From Daedaleopsis sinensis (taxonomy: Eukaryota; Basidiomycota; Agaricomycetes; Polyporales; Polyporaceae): a DNA stretch of 64,000 nucleotides. The DNA is taken from positions 1,984,001 to 2,048,000 of the forward strand of contig CM066311.1 in assembly GCA_033807695.1 (NCBI GenBank). The letters are read 5' to 3'. The notes under the pieces were generated by a model. The model did no database searches. It was given only the letters and a program-made list of their open reading frames with translations, and was not told the DNA's origin. The position numbers were made by a program, and so were the translations under genes. Each line of letters opens with the position of its first letter. The first letter of the stretch is position 1. Of the stretch, positions 9,905 to 23,062 are shown one piece after another.

Positions 9905-11843
9905 ATGAGTTTCAACAAGCTCAATGTGGAGGGTGTTATGCTCTTCGAGCAACCCTTTGCACGGGTATGATCCTGTTCCACGAAACCCGTACATGGTGGC
10001 GCAACACTCACGCCCCGAACGTAGGTGCCATACGAGAATTATCGCAAGGTGTTCCGTACGTCTCAGAAGAACATCGAGAAGGAGATGGGCGCCGTGCAAA
10101 ATACCGCCAACGAACTCGCAAAGAAAGACATCTCCGATTCCGATGCTGACGCAATCGTCAAGGCCATCGAAGGGATGATCAGCCGTGTGGAAGGTCTCAA
10201 GCGCAAGGTATGTTTTCTTTTCAGTGCCGTTCCGACTTGGAACGTGGACGCTGACGAGCCGACCTCCACTCCTTGGTCGCCCATGCAGCTGTCAGACATG
10301 CAGGAGTCGGCGGGTGCTCCGACCCTCAGCGTAATACGCGAGCGCCTGCAGCACCTCGCGGCAGTAGAGGAGATAGAGTCTGCCAACTCTCCCGAGTTCA
10401 CTCGCTGGGCAGACGTTCGTCTGGACCGCTGGCTCGTGGACTGGTCATTACGGAACGGGAAGGAGAAAACCGCCCGGATGATTGCGGCGCAGAAAGGCAT
10501 AGAGGTATCATCTCACCATGAAGTAGCTAAAGTGCAAGTAACATCTGAACCCTGATCTTCTTAGAAACTTGTGGACGTAGACCTATTTTCGGACATTCGT
10601 AGGATAGAGGACGCCCTTAACCGCAAGAGCTGTACAGAGGCTCTCGCCTGGTGCAGCGAGAACAAGGCGGCGTTACGCAAGCTGAAGGTGACTGAGCATG
10701 TTTCACTCGACGTGAGAGACGAACTAACATCTCTACACGCCGCAGAACACCTTAGAGTTCGATCTGCGGCTACAAGAGTACATCGAACTAGCTCGGGGAC
10801 GCAAAACCGTGGAGGCCATTGCCTATTCCAAGAAATACCTCCTCTCCTGGAATGAAACACACTACAATCAGATCGTTCAAGCCGCGGCACTGCTGTGTTA
10901 CCCACCGACAACCACGTGCGGGCCTTACAAGGTGGGTTGTATTTGTGAGTTCCGGTCATCCGCGGCCTTCTATGACAGAAGGAGTATGGGTCAGAGAGCC
11001 TTGTTCTTTCATATCCCATTCTGTGGTGATGGTATACGCAATTCCTGCGATGCCGACGCATCACCGTGTGGCGTCAAGAAACATCCAAAAGACGCGTGCA
11101 CTCGACGTCAACTACTGTCTATAGCGAGGGCGCTCTGGGTGCGGCGTTTTACAGGGGCGCCGCTATCCGTTCCGACGGATGGAACAGTCACCCCTATATG
11201 ATGTGCATCGTTGCGCTCTGGTTCAACGGCAATGTACAGTACAAGAGCCGTTTCTTCTACATACGCCCAAAACGTCTTCTTCTCGCCTCCCTCTCGCCTC
11301 GATGCATTCTGATACGCTACTGATTTTACCTCTCTTGTAGCGCTTATATGACCCTTCTCGCTGGGCGTCGCTGATCCAATCCTTCCGACTGGCGATCTAC
11401 CACCTCAGTACCCTCCCGACCGAGCCGCTTTTGCACCTCGCTATGTACGCGGGCATGGCGTCATTGAAGCTGCCCGCGTGCTACTCGCACGAGACGCAGA
11501 ACGTTGATTGCCCTATTTGCAATCCCGAGCTAGGGCAGCTTGCGAAGGAGGTGCCGTTCAGCCACCACTTGAATTCCACGATTGTGTGCAGGATCACTGG
11601 GAAGATCATGGATGCGGACAACATGCCGCTGGCGTTCCCGAACGGACAGGTTTATTCGAAGGAGGTGGGGTATGGTTGCATTCAGCCCGGATTTGTTATG
11701 CTCACGAATGTTGCCTTAAACCTCTTACTCATTTGTAGGCTTTGGAAGAGATGGCCGCAAGGAATGACGGCTACGTCACTGATCCCCGGGATCCAGAGGA
11801 GCGATGTCGGTTCTCAGACCTTCGAAAGGTCTTCATTTCCTAA
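9905..11843 (+). CDS. FYV10: GID/CTLH E3 ubiquitin ligase subunit (Fyv10/Gid9/MAEA)
   Basis: The exons are 9905..9964, 10025..10207, 10289..10504, 10565..10687, 10746..10931, 11341..11664 and 11739..11843, giving 398 residues. All six introns are phase 0. An N-terminal helical region (VPYENYRKVFRTSQKNIEKE) precedes a LisH-like segment (RWLVDWSLRNGKEKTA), the CTLH region (DVDLFSDIRRIEDAL, CTEALAWCSENK), a CRA-type helical region, and a C-terminal degenerate RING (SHETQNVDCPICNPEL, CRITGKIMD, PNGQVYSKEALEEMA). This matches Fyv10/MAEA, a RING-type subunit of the complex that in yeast degrades gluconeogenic enzymes when glucose returns. The start at 9905 puts conserved sequence immediately after a short first exon. 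The intron at 10932-11340 (409 nt) is far longer than the others. Confidence 0.92.
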
Positions 11844-13524
11844 TCTCAGACTTGTGTGGACTTACGCAACGATGTATGCACTACTGACTGTTGTTGTATG
11901 ATATGAACCGCCGTCATAGCCCAGGTGCCGGAATCGAGACCTTGTGGCACGTGCCGTAAGGTACGTCAACAATTACCAATCTGTCCTTTTCGGCGAGGAA
12001 AGATATCGCGGTAGGTCCTCAGTACGTCGTTCCAGAAGGACCCTTCAACTCACCCCACAGGAACAAGCGAGTCGTGTTACGCATTCGAGACCGCAGGTGC
12101 GTTTCATACATCGTTCATATATACGATAGTTCACGCAAAGCGCAAATACCATCTATCAGGTCCATGCCGAGACCGCTTCCGGAGCCTGATGTTCCGTTAT
12201 GACGCCTCGGAATGACCGCCTGAAGTCTCGCCCTACAGGAGCCCGTACGCCGCACAGCACCGAGCCATCCCAATGAACCAGGCTCGGGAGAGCGCCGAGT
12301 CGCGGTCACCGTTCCGAGAGAATGCTGGAGTTTGAAGTTGTGGTCAAGCAACGGACAGGAGACGCGCGCGCCGCTCACTCGCGATGCCGAACCAGAGCGC
12401 GGATGGCATGGGCGACCTTGAAGCGGGAGGTGGTAGACGGGCGGCCGTCGCGTCGGGTGCGGTCTTCACGGCATTCTCCCTCACCCGGCCACCGCCCGTC
12501 CTCGTCCCCGGTACACCAGCCTCCACGCGCCACAGACACAGAAAGCTCGGCACGAAACGCGACGACATGAGCCGTTTGGAAATTGTCGGCAATTGCCAAA
12601 TGTGTTTTGGTCCACACTCTCAGCTCACACCGCGTGCACAGCCATCAAGCTGTCACGGTATCGACACTCTCAATTGACCCTGGACGCCGTCGCTGTCATC
12701 CCGCATGTCCGAATCGTCGGTGTATACAAGGCTTGCTCAAATTACCAGGTCCGATTTCGGAGACGGCTCGAGGGCCCGTCGGGGAATTCGAATAGAGCCG
12801 GTTGGCTTGGTACTGCACATCAAGGACTTTACAGACACAACCCAAACAATTCCTAACGAAAAGGTGCCCAGAAGCAACCCAGAAGCTCCATGTCTCAACA
12901 TTTCAATGGTTGCCACGCAGGTACTAACTCCGCTCCGTCTACGTGGGTGTTTGAGTGCCTTGTATGCGCCTGGTGCTGCACAACATTCCGCTGCCACGTC
13001 AGACGCGTATTTCCTCATCCTCCGCCTTAGCCCTAGAACGAACAGCTAGACGTTGACCCATAGCGCGGTGGACACTCTTGGAGGAGGGCCCGAGGGCAAG
13101 CTTGAGCTTGACCGAAGATCGTGGAGATCTGATGTGACAGTTGCAGCGTTATCTACGCGAGGCAGGTGCGTGGCCTGGGCCGCAGCGTCTCGCTCAGCGA
13201 CTGCGACCGACACTGACGAACCCACAGCAGCATTGAGCTTTTTCGCCTGTGTTCAGCGGAATATTATTTGTAGGCTATGGCCTTCCATTGCTCTTGAAGA
13301 GTTGCGAACATTAATTGACTTGTCCAACAGACAAAAATGCGCACCACAAGCTTATCTAGTCTGCTGGAATACAAAGTCCTTATCGCACCAATGGCTACCG
13401 TTTGATGTCAGAAGCTCCGAGGGACAGCCATTTGCCCCACGAAATCTGCATCGGACGCGGAGCTACTTAAGCACGAAACGATGCGGGGTAGACGCTTTTG
13501 ACTTCTTTCTCGAAGACAGTCATC
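11844..13524. other. Intergenic, nothing recognised
   Basis: Several open frames of 60-115 codons overlap on both strands, but none shows conserved motifs or coherent splicing. The last 100-200 nt should contain the promoter and leader of the permease gene. Confidence 0.4.
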
Positions 13525-15789
13525 ATGGGCCTCGTCAAGAAGCTGGAGGTCAGTCGTACCGAGGGCCTGTCCTACTCGGAGACCTTTCTGCAGGTAAGAA
13601 AATTCGAGTATGCTCGCACCGGACTTCGTCGCTCACGAATTCTGTCGTAGAACGAGGACCTCCTCCCTGTCCCTGAGGAGAAGAGGACATGGGGTGTCTG
13701 GAACTTCGTCGCGTTGTACGCACGGACCTTCTGTGTAGTCGACTGCGAAAACTGACGGAGATCTCTCCAGCTGGATCGCAGACAGCTTCAACATCAACAC
13801 GTACGGCCGCTTACCCACCGCCATCGTACTGCGATCACTGACTACGTCTGCTGCAGATGGATGATCGTCTCATCCATGGTCCAGCTCGGCTTGTCGTGGT
13901 GGCAAGCGTGGGTGTGTGTATGGATCGGGTACGGCATCGTCGCGCCGTTCATCGTGGCCAACGCACGCCCGGGCGCCATGTTCCACGTCACGTTCCCCGT
14001 GGTCGCCCGAACGAGTTTCGGACTGTGGGGAAGTCTGTGGTGTGTGTTCAACCGCGGAGTTATGGCATGGTCAGTGAGGTTTGGGTCGTCGTAACGTGGA
14101 GGTTGCTGATGATCTGCCCAGCATCTGGTATGGCGTGCAAGCCAGCATCGGAGGGTCTTGTATGCTTGTAATGCTTAGAGCTATGTGGCCGTCCGTAAAC
14201 AACATTCGTAAGCAGAGCCATAGATGTTTCTCTGCTGCAGCACCTGACTGAACGCCTCGTAGCGAACCATATGCCGGAATCTTCGGGGACGACCACTCGT
14301 GACTTCATGTGCTTCTTCCTCTTTTGGCTCATCTCCCTCCCCGCGATTTGGTTCCCTATCCACAAGATGTAAGTCTCTCTCGTAATCAGGGCGACAGCTT
14401 GCTCACAACATACAGCCGTCACCTGTTCACGGTGAAGGCAATCGTCGCCCCGATCGCAGGTATCACGTTCTTCATCTGGTGTCTCGTCAAGGCGCGCGGT
14501 GTGGGACCCATCGTGCATCAGCCCGCAACGCTTCACGGCTCTGAGCTGGGTTGGGCCATGGTCTCTAGCATCATGTCGTGCATCAGCAACATGGCTACGC
14601 TTGTAACGTGCGTGACTCTGCCAGTGTTATGCTATCTCGAGGCTGGCTGCTGATGAGATGGTTGTGAAGAAACGCACCGGACTTCGCGTCGCGTGCGCGC
14701 TACCCCTCCGCGGCGGGCCTGCCGCAGCTCGTCTCTGTCCCCCTGGGGTTCTCCATCGTCAGTTTCTTCGGCGTGATCGTGAGCTCGTCATCGCAGGCCA
14801 TCTACGGGGAGGCGATCTGGTCCCCGATCGACCTGCTTGGGATGTTCCTCGACGGGAACCCGAGCTCGGCGACCCGATTTGGTGTCTGGTTCATCGCGGC
14901 TTCGTTCATCATCGCGCAGGTGCGTTCACGGCTCTAACAATCTGTGTTGTGTTGTTGCTCATTCCGATTGATATGAATCCTGGATAGCTGGGGACGAACA
15001 TCTCCGCGAACTCGATCAGTGCTGGATGTGATCTAACTGCGCTCTTCCCGCGATTCATCGTACGGGTCCCTTCCGGTTCTGCCAACGATGCAGGTTGCTG
15101 ACAGGTCCCCTAGAACATTCGTCGTGGAGGATACATCGCTGCGATTGTGGGCTTGTGTATGCTTCCTTGGAATCTTCTCAAGAGCAGCAACAGCTTCGCC
15201 TCTTACCTCTCTGCCTACTCCGTCTTCCTCAGCTCGATAGCGGGTGTGATGGTGCGTTCAGTTCAGGGCCGCCCAAATCGTCATTACGCCCCGCTAATTA
15301 CGGGAGCAGATCACCGATTACTACGTCATCCATAAAGGCCACTACAACGTGAAGGACCTCTACGAAGCTCGCAAAGACGGCTGGTACTGGTACACCTACG
15401 GTATCAACTTCCGGTGCGTCTGTTCCTGGTCATTTCCTCGCCCACTTCTCAGGCGCCCCTCTCTACTCCCCAGCGCGTACGCAGCGTACATCTCGGGTAT
15501 ACTGATCAACGTCGTCGGGTTTGCCGGGGCCACAGGGCGTGACGTGCCCCTCCCGGCGACGCGCATCTACGAGATGTCGTTCTTCACCGGCTTCGGGGTG
15601 TCGGCGCTCATCTACTGGTCGCTGAACATGCTCTTCCCCGTGCGCGGCATCGCGCAGTGCAAGCAGTACGAGGAGGTGGACGTCTCCGGGGCCGACAGCG
15701 ACTCGGTCGCGGAGAACCAGAGGGACGCGGACTCGGATAAGAAGAGCGTCGCGAGCGCGGGGGTGCGGAGCGTAAAATCCTCCGCATGA
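13525..15789 (+). CDS. NCS1-family permease (uracil/uridine/allantoin type)
   Basis: Twelve exons join in frame to 546 residues: 13525..13593, 13651..13715, 13771..13800, 13857..14069, 14122..14207, 14263..14368, 14416..14607, 14670..14919, 14988..15059, 15114..15251, 15310..15413, 15474..15789. The N-terminal consensus ([25 protein letters not shown]) and the [21 protein letters not shown] segment are diagnostic of the fungal Fur4/Dal4/Fui1 branch of nucleobase-cation-symport-1. About 12 membrane segments are visible. The tail after the last segment is acidic and serine-rich (about 45 residues), suitable for ubiquitin- or kinase-based turnover. It should import a pyrimidine, nucleoside or hydantoin with protons across the plasma membrane. 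The exact substrate cannot be told from sequence. Exon 3 is only 30 nt. Confidence 0.92.
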
Positions 15790-18109
15790 ATCGGAATAGG
15801 CGACCTGGTGGTGTATAGACGAGCAAATAACGAAACGTTTCTGTGTCCATGTGGTGTAACGTGCTACTGATCCTGACTACACAGTCACTATCACCTCAAC
15901 CACACATCGCCGCTGGAGTGCTATCAATAGCAGCTCGGTGGCAAGCACCGGTAGACTGAAGAATCGAAATAGCACTTGGGAACCTCGACAGTTCAATGTG
16001 AGTCCTCCTGAGGTGCTCATAGCTGTTCCCTGTGGCCAAGGCACCCGCCTAGATAGACATCAGTCGCATGTAGCCGTTAGCTCAGCCCTCCAGCCTTGAC
16101 GTCGCTGAAACATGCCCTCGCGGGATGGTTGCACCCACACCTAAGTATTTGAACCCAACTGTCAAGCGAGCTAGAGTAACTGACGCAGAATCAATAGCAG
16201 GACACCTTAGGACACCTTGGTAGATGCGGTCGAGATGATCAACTTGGGAGTCTAAAGATCTGATCATATTTCTTGTCAGCCGGCGCAAGGCGGTATGTCA
16301 CGACCCCCGCTTCCTCATTCCGGCTACCATTATCCCGCTATTATTGAGACAGCCATTATCCGAGTCGAGACTTGAAGAGCTGGTCGCGTCTCTCTCCCAG
16401 CTTCACGTTGACCTTTGGGAACTGCATTACGAAGCCGCCGCGTCCGCGGCACGGCAGGCTTTGCCAATGTTCTACGCTCTTTCAGGCTGCGGGTTCCGCC
16501 CACATGATGGTTACGCTAATACTGCGCGCAAGCTTCGTGGATGACTTTGAGACGTCCGACGTTACATATGTATGTGCTAAGCACGCCTATGCCAAATCAC
16601 CGACGTTGCTATAGACTTTCCCCATGCTATTCGGGCGCCTATCATCGGCAATGCCGCCACGGGCCGCAGCATGATCTGCTCCGCAATCTCAGTTGCTTCC
16701 TTACCTCCGTTCCCTCACTCGCACACTAGTACTCTATAGAACCTTCACCTGAGACACTTATTCAAAATCGCTATACGATGCGGCGCAAAACGTCGGACTC
16801 TATGCGCAACTTGCTCTCCGACTCCGAGAAGTAAGTCATCGATGGTACCGTCAGGAATGTATCTGACGCTTACGCTTGCCAGTGCGTTGAATATTCCAAG
16901 CAGAGAAGAGCCATGTGTGTCTCATACTGGCTACATGGAAGTCCATGGAAATTCTATACCGTCTATGCCTAGCGATCGTCGGTGGTTCTACGCTTCCGAA
17001 GGCCGCCCTGCAGCGTCGAAACTCCGATGGAAGCGTTCACCTCGGTTCTCAATGACTCCTTGACTCAGGGAAGGACCGTGTGTTCGAGGCGACCGGTGTG
17101 CCTTGTATCACACACCATAACGATCCCCATAGGGGCTAAAAGTGAGTAACTCTGAGATTGGCAAGCTACATGCGACTCAGAGTCAGAGCCTCGATGCACT
17201 TGAATAACTTGAAGCACTGCAGCGCTTTGGCGACTACCGTAGTGGCGCGGGTGCTTTCTCTCTGTATAGCATGTAGCTGTGTAGCTCGAGGTGTCCCTCC
17301 GACCTTGTTCTCGTCTTAGAAACGTATGACCAGCCTCGAAGACCGTCATACCCCGTCTCGTTCGTTGCCGCGAGGCGCTGTTCAGCGCTGTTCAGGACCA
17401 GCCACAGCCACGTCATTTACCGACCGGCATGGTATCTCAGATGCGATCAGTGACAGGGTTACTCCCGTATGCATCAACAACGTCCTTCCCTTGTGCGTAT
17501 TAACGCTGACGTGCACCCTCCAGGACGACTTCTGACCATGCCGGGGTGCCTCAATGCTGCAAGGGTACCTCACGGCGCATTTCACCTTCGAACCGGCGGC
17601 TGCGTTTCATAGAGAGTTTTTTTCCAATTTCATACCCCCGCCGCCACGCGACCCGGAGATATCCAATACGTATACGAGCGCGCCATGAGATATGCACGGC
17701 GCTATCGTCCGGGCATCGCTTTCTTTGCCTTCAGCATTGCGCCCGACCCTCTGAGGGCGGGGCACAGTGCTCTGCCGATAGTCTCGACATGAAACCCGGC
17801 GCGCTCCCGAGAACCCCGTCCCGACTCGGTCGATACCGACCCCGCCTGCCCCTCCTTGCCTCTTGCCTCTACCGACCCCGTCACTGGCTTAGGGACCGAT
17901 AACATTGGTCACCTCGTCTCCTTGCCCGGACCTATGCAGGCGATCTCAATTTCGTACCGTCCTGACGGCCATACGCGTCGTCCTCGGGTGGGTCGTGTAT
18001 TTATACCGCTGCCAGTTCATCTCTCATTTCTCACTCCTCAGCCCAAGGTTCGCCTTCCTGCGCATCGTCATCTCGTCTGCACACCGCACGTACACTATAC
18101 CCACCCACC
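15790..18109. other. Intergenic, about 2.3 kb, no gene recognised
   Basis: Only short frames (under 120 codons) occur, without motifs or consistent splice structure. The last 110 nt include the promoter of DUF6593 copy B. Confidence 0.4.
17998..18005 (+). promoter_or_regulatory. Probable TATA box of DUF6593 copy B
   Basis: TATTTATA lies about 105 nt upstream of the ATG at 18110, matching the TATA-like position of the paralogue at 1253-1966. Confidence 0.45.
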
Positions 18110-18827
18110 ATGAACCCTTACGGACAGCAATGGCAACAGGGTGGCGCAGCGCCCTCCATCTACGGCGCGCTCCCTTCAGCCCAAATTTCCCGCCCTTCGC
18201 ACGTCGCCCAGGCCGACAGCGTAACATTCACGTTCACGAACTTCAAGACGACGATCCTAAACTCGGCCGTCCTCGGCCCGCAGCTACGCACCGCGTACCG
18301 CGTCGTAACCGAGTCTGTCCCTGGCCAGCCGTCGTGCACCGTCATCAAGGACAACGAGAGCAGGAGCGTCGCGATGGTGCAGTGGCAGCCAGGTGCGACG
18401 CTCGAGATTCGCGGCGTCGCAAAGTCTCAACGCGCCCGCGAGTGGCTCCGCCTCTCGTCTGACCAGAGGTATGTGCTACTCCGTCTCGTTCCTAGCTGCA
18501 AACAAGCTGACTGAGCATGCTATCACCTCCACAGCCGCCGCGTCATGGAGGTCCACGGTGTCCAGTATGCCTGGGCCCCAATGGACGGATTCATCTGCGT
18601 ACGTCATCGGCTTCGGCGCACACTTACGCATTCTCGGTCTCTGGCTGACGATGCCCGGCTACTAGATGTACAAGCTACACAGCAGCGCGCCGCGCGTGCT
18701 CGCACGAATCGTACGCATACCCAACACGGTCACGCTCGAGATGACGCCGGAAGCGATGCAGCTCGGCCTGCTCGAGCCCGCGCTCGTCGCGACCGTCATG
18801 CTCAGCTGTGGCCACAACATCGACTGA
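18110..18827 (+). CDS. DUF6593 family protein, copy B
   Basis: Three exons (18110..18468, 18535..18598, 18666..18827) give 194 residues. The sequence starts MNPYGQQWQQGGAAPSIYGA, carries the same DSVTFTFTNFKTTILNS core, and ends MLSCGHNID. It matches copy A along its whole length, and both introns sit at identical positions and phases, so the two are true paralogues and not a retrocopy. It is a basidiomycete family of unknown function. The third exon (VLARIVRIPNTVTLEMTPEA and the hydrophobic end) is the most conserved part between the copies. Confidence 0.87.
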
Positions 18828-19828
18828 ACGGCTCGCGCACGGCTCCTCTAGGCCTCACCTCCGGCCATCTAGCGGATCTCCGGCCCAGGCCGCTTGCGTT
18901 TCAGGCCCCATGATACCCTTCTCGCTCCGGATATGATGTCTAGACTTTCCACCCGCACTTGCTCGTCATCCTGCTCTACAACACCCCTCTCAGCACACGT
19001 ATACCACACCTTGTAGCTCGATAGCTCGGATTCGCCACTGTATCACATAGCGCCTTCGTCTCCGTTAGATCACCGTTACTCCAATCTCCGTTATTACGCA
19101 CTGTATCATCCCGTCTTAGTACATAGTATGCTGCAGTGTAGCCCTATCGGCGCCTTCCCCCCTCATCTCTATAACCCATATTTGCCACTGGACCGTCGTT
19201 GTGCGCGAGGTGAGTGCAAAGCAACCGACTCCCGGGCCGTATTCTAGTCCATAATACGGACTCTGGAGCGAATACCTACCAAGTACTAGTACGTATACTT
19301 ACTTGAAGTTAATACTTAGTTAGTACTAAACAGACTAACGAGGTTGTTAGTATGCGTCTGTTGTCCGGTCTTCAGACAATTCGCCGGCACAGCACAGCCT
19401 CATCCTGCCAAGAGATGCCTGCCAAGACGCAACTCACCGCCGCAAATCGTCAAGCTTCTTTCCAGTGCGATGTCAGGAGATACTTACTGACATCTGACAA
19501 CGTAAGGCAATGCAAAACTAAGAGCGCGGCAGGCCTCGAGGCGGGCTATGGCTGCTTGGCAAGTGAACTCGCGATCGACAATGCACCCGCGGTGACGCCG
19601 AGCGCTAGCATTCACCACTGTGTCCAACGACGCACTGGCACGCCGCCCTCGCCCTTTCCATGAATGGGGTCAGGCAGTTCTAGTATTGGATAGTCACAAC
19701 CTCATGCAGTGTACACCAAGGACAACAAACAACATAGCATCACAAACCCCTAGAGACAGACAGGAACACTGACCGGGCGAAAAGATATGGACCCTCTATA
19801 GTACTATTATGTCCGCACATCCGCGCCG
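18828..19828. other. Intergenic, nothing recognised
   Basis: This is the convergent space between DUF6593 copy B and the first MFS gene. It is expected to hold both 3' UTRs and terminators. No other element was found. Confidence 0.4.
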
Positions 19829-22307
19829 CTACGTAGGCACGTACCGCGCGCGAGGGATCATCGCCCATATCACGATGAGCGTCGACATCATGGAGACGAT
19901 GCTGGACGTCAGTTTTCCGAATCGCGTCGAGTCGTGCCGCCGTCGCCGCCGAGAAGCCCGTCAGCGCGTGTTACGCCTGCACGATCTACCAAAAGGAGAC
20001 TCACAACGGCTGGAGGGAGGCGATACCAAACCTGGACGCGAGCAGGCCCGTCAGGAAAGGGAGGACGGCGGATCCGGCCTGCCCGATGCCGCCTATGTAG
20101 CCCATGCACCCGGTAAACAGCCAGCGAGGGAGGATCGCCACCGACTGCTTGACCATGATGGGATACATGGGGCCGAGCACGAGCCCGACAAAGGTGACGG
20201 CGATCGCGTTTTCGATGAGAGAGGGGACGAGCCAGACAGTGATTTCGAGGCTATGGCGAAGAGGCAGGTTAGCGGGACGTGTCGGCCGTCTCAGAGTTGG
20301 GCGGGGAGGGGACTACGTACGCGATGGCGATTATAGTGTAAAGGAACACAGCGAGACGTTCCCCGATCTACAGTGCCAGACGGACTTGGTCAGTAGAATG
20401 CCGCAGGGTCGTTGTTTCCGCTGCGAACCTTCTTGTTGAGCGACATCAGTACAACACGGCCGAGCATCAGCCCTGATGTCTCTGTCATTGAGGTAACTCG
20501 ACTTGAGGTACGACAAGGTGCTCACCACCAAAGAATCCGGAAGAGATATACCCGGCATTAGAGTTTCCGTGCCGATTCTGGAGAATGTAGGTCACACTCC
20601 AAGCTATCGCACTCCGTGATGAGTATTTCTCTTCTGCCGATGATAGTGGAAACGCACGTACCCCCAATAGTGACTTCCACGCCGACGTAAATCAGCGCCC
20701 ACAAGGAAAGGAAGTGGACCTCCTTGAGACCGAAAATTTGTTTGTACTTGTTCGAGCCGACAACTTCGCCGTCCGTGCTGAACTGGCCCTCCTCCTCCAA
20801 TAGCTCTGAGTAAAGTTTAGTCAAACGAGAGCGTACAAGATGGGATACGAAAACGGCGAACCTTCTTGCCTCTTTCCCCGGAATGCGTACCAGAAGAACG
20901 AGGTGATGGATATATATACCCCGACAGATATCACATAATGGTAAGACCAGTGGCTAGGGCTCTTCGCGAACTGCGTAGAGACGAGCGGAGAGATGAGCGC
21001 GCCCAGACCTTGAACTGAATGAGCGCTGGTGCGGAGTCAGTTGGTTCAGAGGCGAACTCACCATATGACCCATGCAACAGTCCCAACTTGGTGGTTGCAT
21101 GCTGCCTGAGGCTGGCAACAAACCCGTTAGCATGAGCATTCTGAATCGACAGCCCAAAGCCGATCATAGCGAATGCGCAGCATATGACAGGGAAGGGCGT
21201 GGCAGGGCTAATCATTACATATGCGAGGATCTGAAGCAGCGCTCCTGTGGTTAAGCGTGAGCTAGAGTACACTAGAACAGGCAGTTTCAGCGACGGACCT
21301 AGCATCAACACCTAAGCCATAGCAGGCAGGGGGGGCGTTGAGACTTCGCATTACTACGGTCAACATCGTAGCAGCTGACATACCTTCCCGAATCCCAGAC
21401 GATCCGTCATATACACGTTCGCCACGGCGCCGACAATATATCCCTGAGGAACTTCAGCCGCACATACGAGAAAATGACTGGGAGTACATACGGAAGCGTT
21501 GAAGACGAATATGAGAGAAACGATCGCAAAGTTGACCTGTTCAAACCGAGTTCAGCTGCTACCACTCCTGCGCGAGCCGGTCCCACTGGCACCGACAGAC
21601 AGACACACCTTGTAGTGCTCCTGAATACGCGGCAGCATCGGACCCGTCGTGCCGTCGTTCCAGCCCATCCCGAACACGCACCAGCACAACGCGAGAAAGT
21701 GCAGCAGGCTCTTCCGTTTGTACACCGCCTTCTGCGCGGAAGATATCGCGGGCGCCATCGAGTCTGTCTCGTCTGCCGCACGCACAGAAGGCGCGAGCGA
21801 GCTCGGGAAGCTCGGCGCGAGCTCAGGGTCGCCGCCCTTCGCGGTCCGCTCCGGGGGCCCCAGTCCGAGGCCGAGGCCGTCCGTGAGCCCTCCAGTGGAG
21901 GCGGCGGCGTCCTCGCTGATGTCGCCCAGCACGCGCACTGCGCTGCCTGGAGCCGTCGGGTGCTCGAGTGTGGGAAGCTCGAAGGCCTCGGGTTCGGGCT
22001 CCGCGGCCGAGAGAGCGTGGAGGATGGGCGGGCGAAGACGCGAGACGTCGGAGCGCCTGCGGATGCGGTCGCTTGTCATTGTCGCCGGGAGGTCGAGCGA
22101 GACGGACGACGCGGTCCCGGAGGCCACGTCGGTCTCGAGCGCGGACTCGTTCAGCACGCGTCGCAGGTTCTTGTCAATCGCGTGTCGGGGCGGCGGGTAC
22201 TCTTCTGGCGTGGGGAGTGACTCCGTGCTGGCCACCACGGGGTCTCCGGCGACCGTCGACTCGGGAGCGGGTGCTGCGCCTCGGATAGGAGCCTTGCCGC
22301 TGTACAT
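19829..22307 (-). CDS. MFS transporter 1 (Bsc6-like paralogue)
   Basis: Twelve minus-strand exons sum to 1779 nt (592 residues): 21609..22307, 21492..21536, 21384..21443, 21299..21311, 21062..21244, 20862..21008, 20662..20805, 20526..20603, 20429..20472, 20321..20367, 20005..20250, 19829..19901. A long cytoplasmic N-terminus of about 190 residues precedes the first membrane helix (FGMGWNDGTTGPMLPRIQEHY). MFS loop 2-3 motif A is seen as VYMTDRLGFGK. About 12 membrane segments are present. It resembles fungal proteins annotated as bypass of stop codon protein 6, whose substrate is unknown. The 13-nt exon at 21299-21311 also occurs in MFS-3 but is fused to its neighbour in MFS-2. The N-terminal segment IRRRSDVSRLRPP is shared with MFS-2 only. 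Confidence 0.9.
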
Positions 22308-23062
22308 GTTGGGTCTGGCGTGCAGCAGGGGTTCCGGTGAAGTGCACGAGAGAGGCCCCGAGGGAGGAGTTTAGGCTCAGATGTGTTCAACTTATATGGG
22401 CCATCTTCCAGTGACTCCATCCGCGGTGATCATAACTTTGATTGAGTTAGTAAATATAAGGCAGGGCCTGATGAACCGGGACACGATACGGTCGAGGCAC
22501 GTAATATCACTGGGTGGCGGCTCACACTCTTTAGTAAAGAGTGGGATAATGACTATTATGAGTCGCAGGCGTGCTCTAGACTGTTCAAAATGTTAGGCTG
22601 GGATAGTACACAGACCGCGCAGCTGACCTCTGATTCACGAGCCACGATGTCCGGGGCTTGGATTGGGCCGGATTAGTCAGTCAGTCTGGTGACTGATAAA
22701 GCCGTTATAGTGGGTACCCAGGAAGATTTCCGTAAGGACCTAAGTCGAGGTAGCAAGTACTGTAGAGGTCGTAGTTCAAAACGCGTATTCGTATAAGCGC
22801 CCATGGTGTGGGATGCTAGTTACTCCGGTGTTATTCCGCTATCATCAGATTCAAGACAGACTTGTACTAGTAGCGCTCAGTACTTAGTCGTAGTAACTAC
22901 TCACATACGTACATCGACACAAGCGTACAAGCTAATGCCAGTTTACAACATAATTTGTACACAAAGTCTACACACAGATCAATGCACCATTCGGCGAGAA
23001 CCCGAGAGTACTAGTAGGTCTGGAGGTGACGAGCAGCGACTCTGAAGCAGTGTGCCTGCAAA
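22308..23062. other. Intergenic between MFS-1 and MFS-2
   Basis: About 750 nt. It should contain the MFS-1 promoter and the MFS-2 3' UTR. No gene or repeat was recognised. Confidence 0.4.

Noticed and set aside
13053..13676. 207-codon plus frame before and over the permease start
   Set aside because: It has no motif, and its 3' part is an alternative frame of permease exon 1 and intron 1.
21474..22374. Two long plus-strand frames (about 240 codons each) over MFS-1
   Set aside because: They lie antisense to the GC-rich first exon of MFS-1, which has a clear homologue in MFS-2. They are composition-driven shadows.
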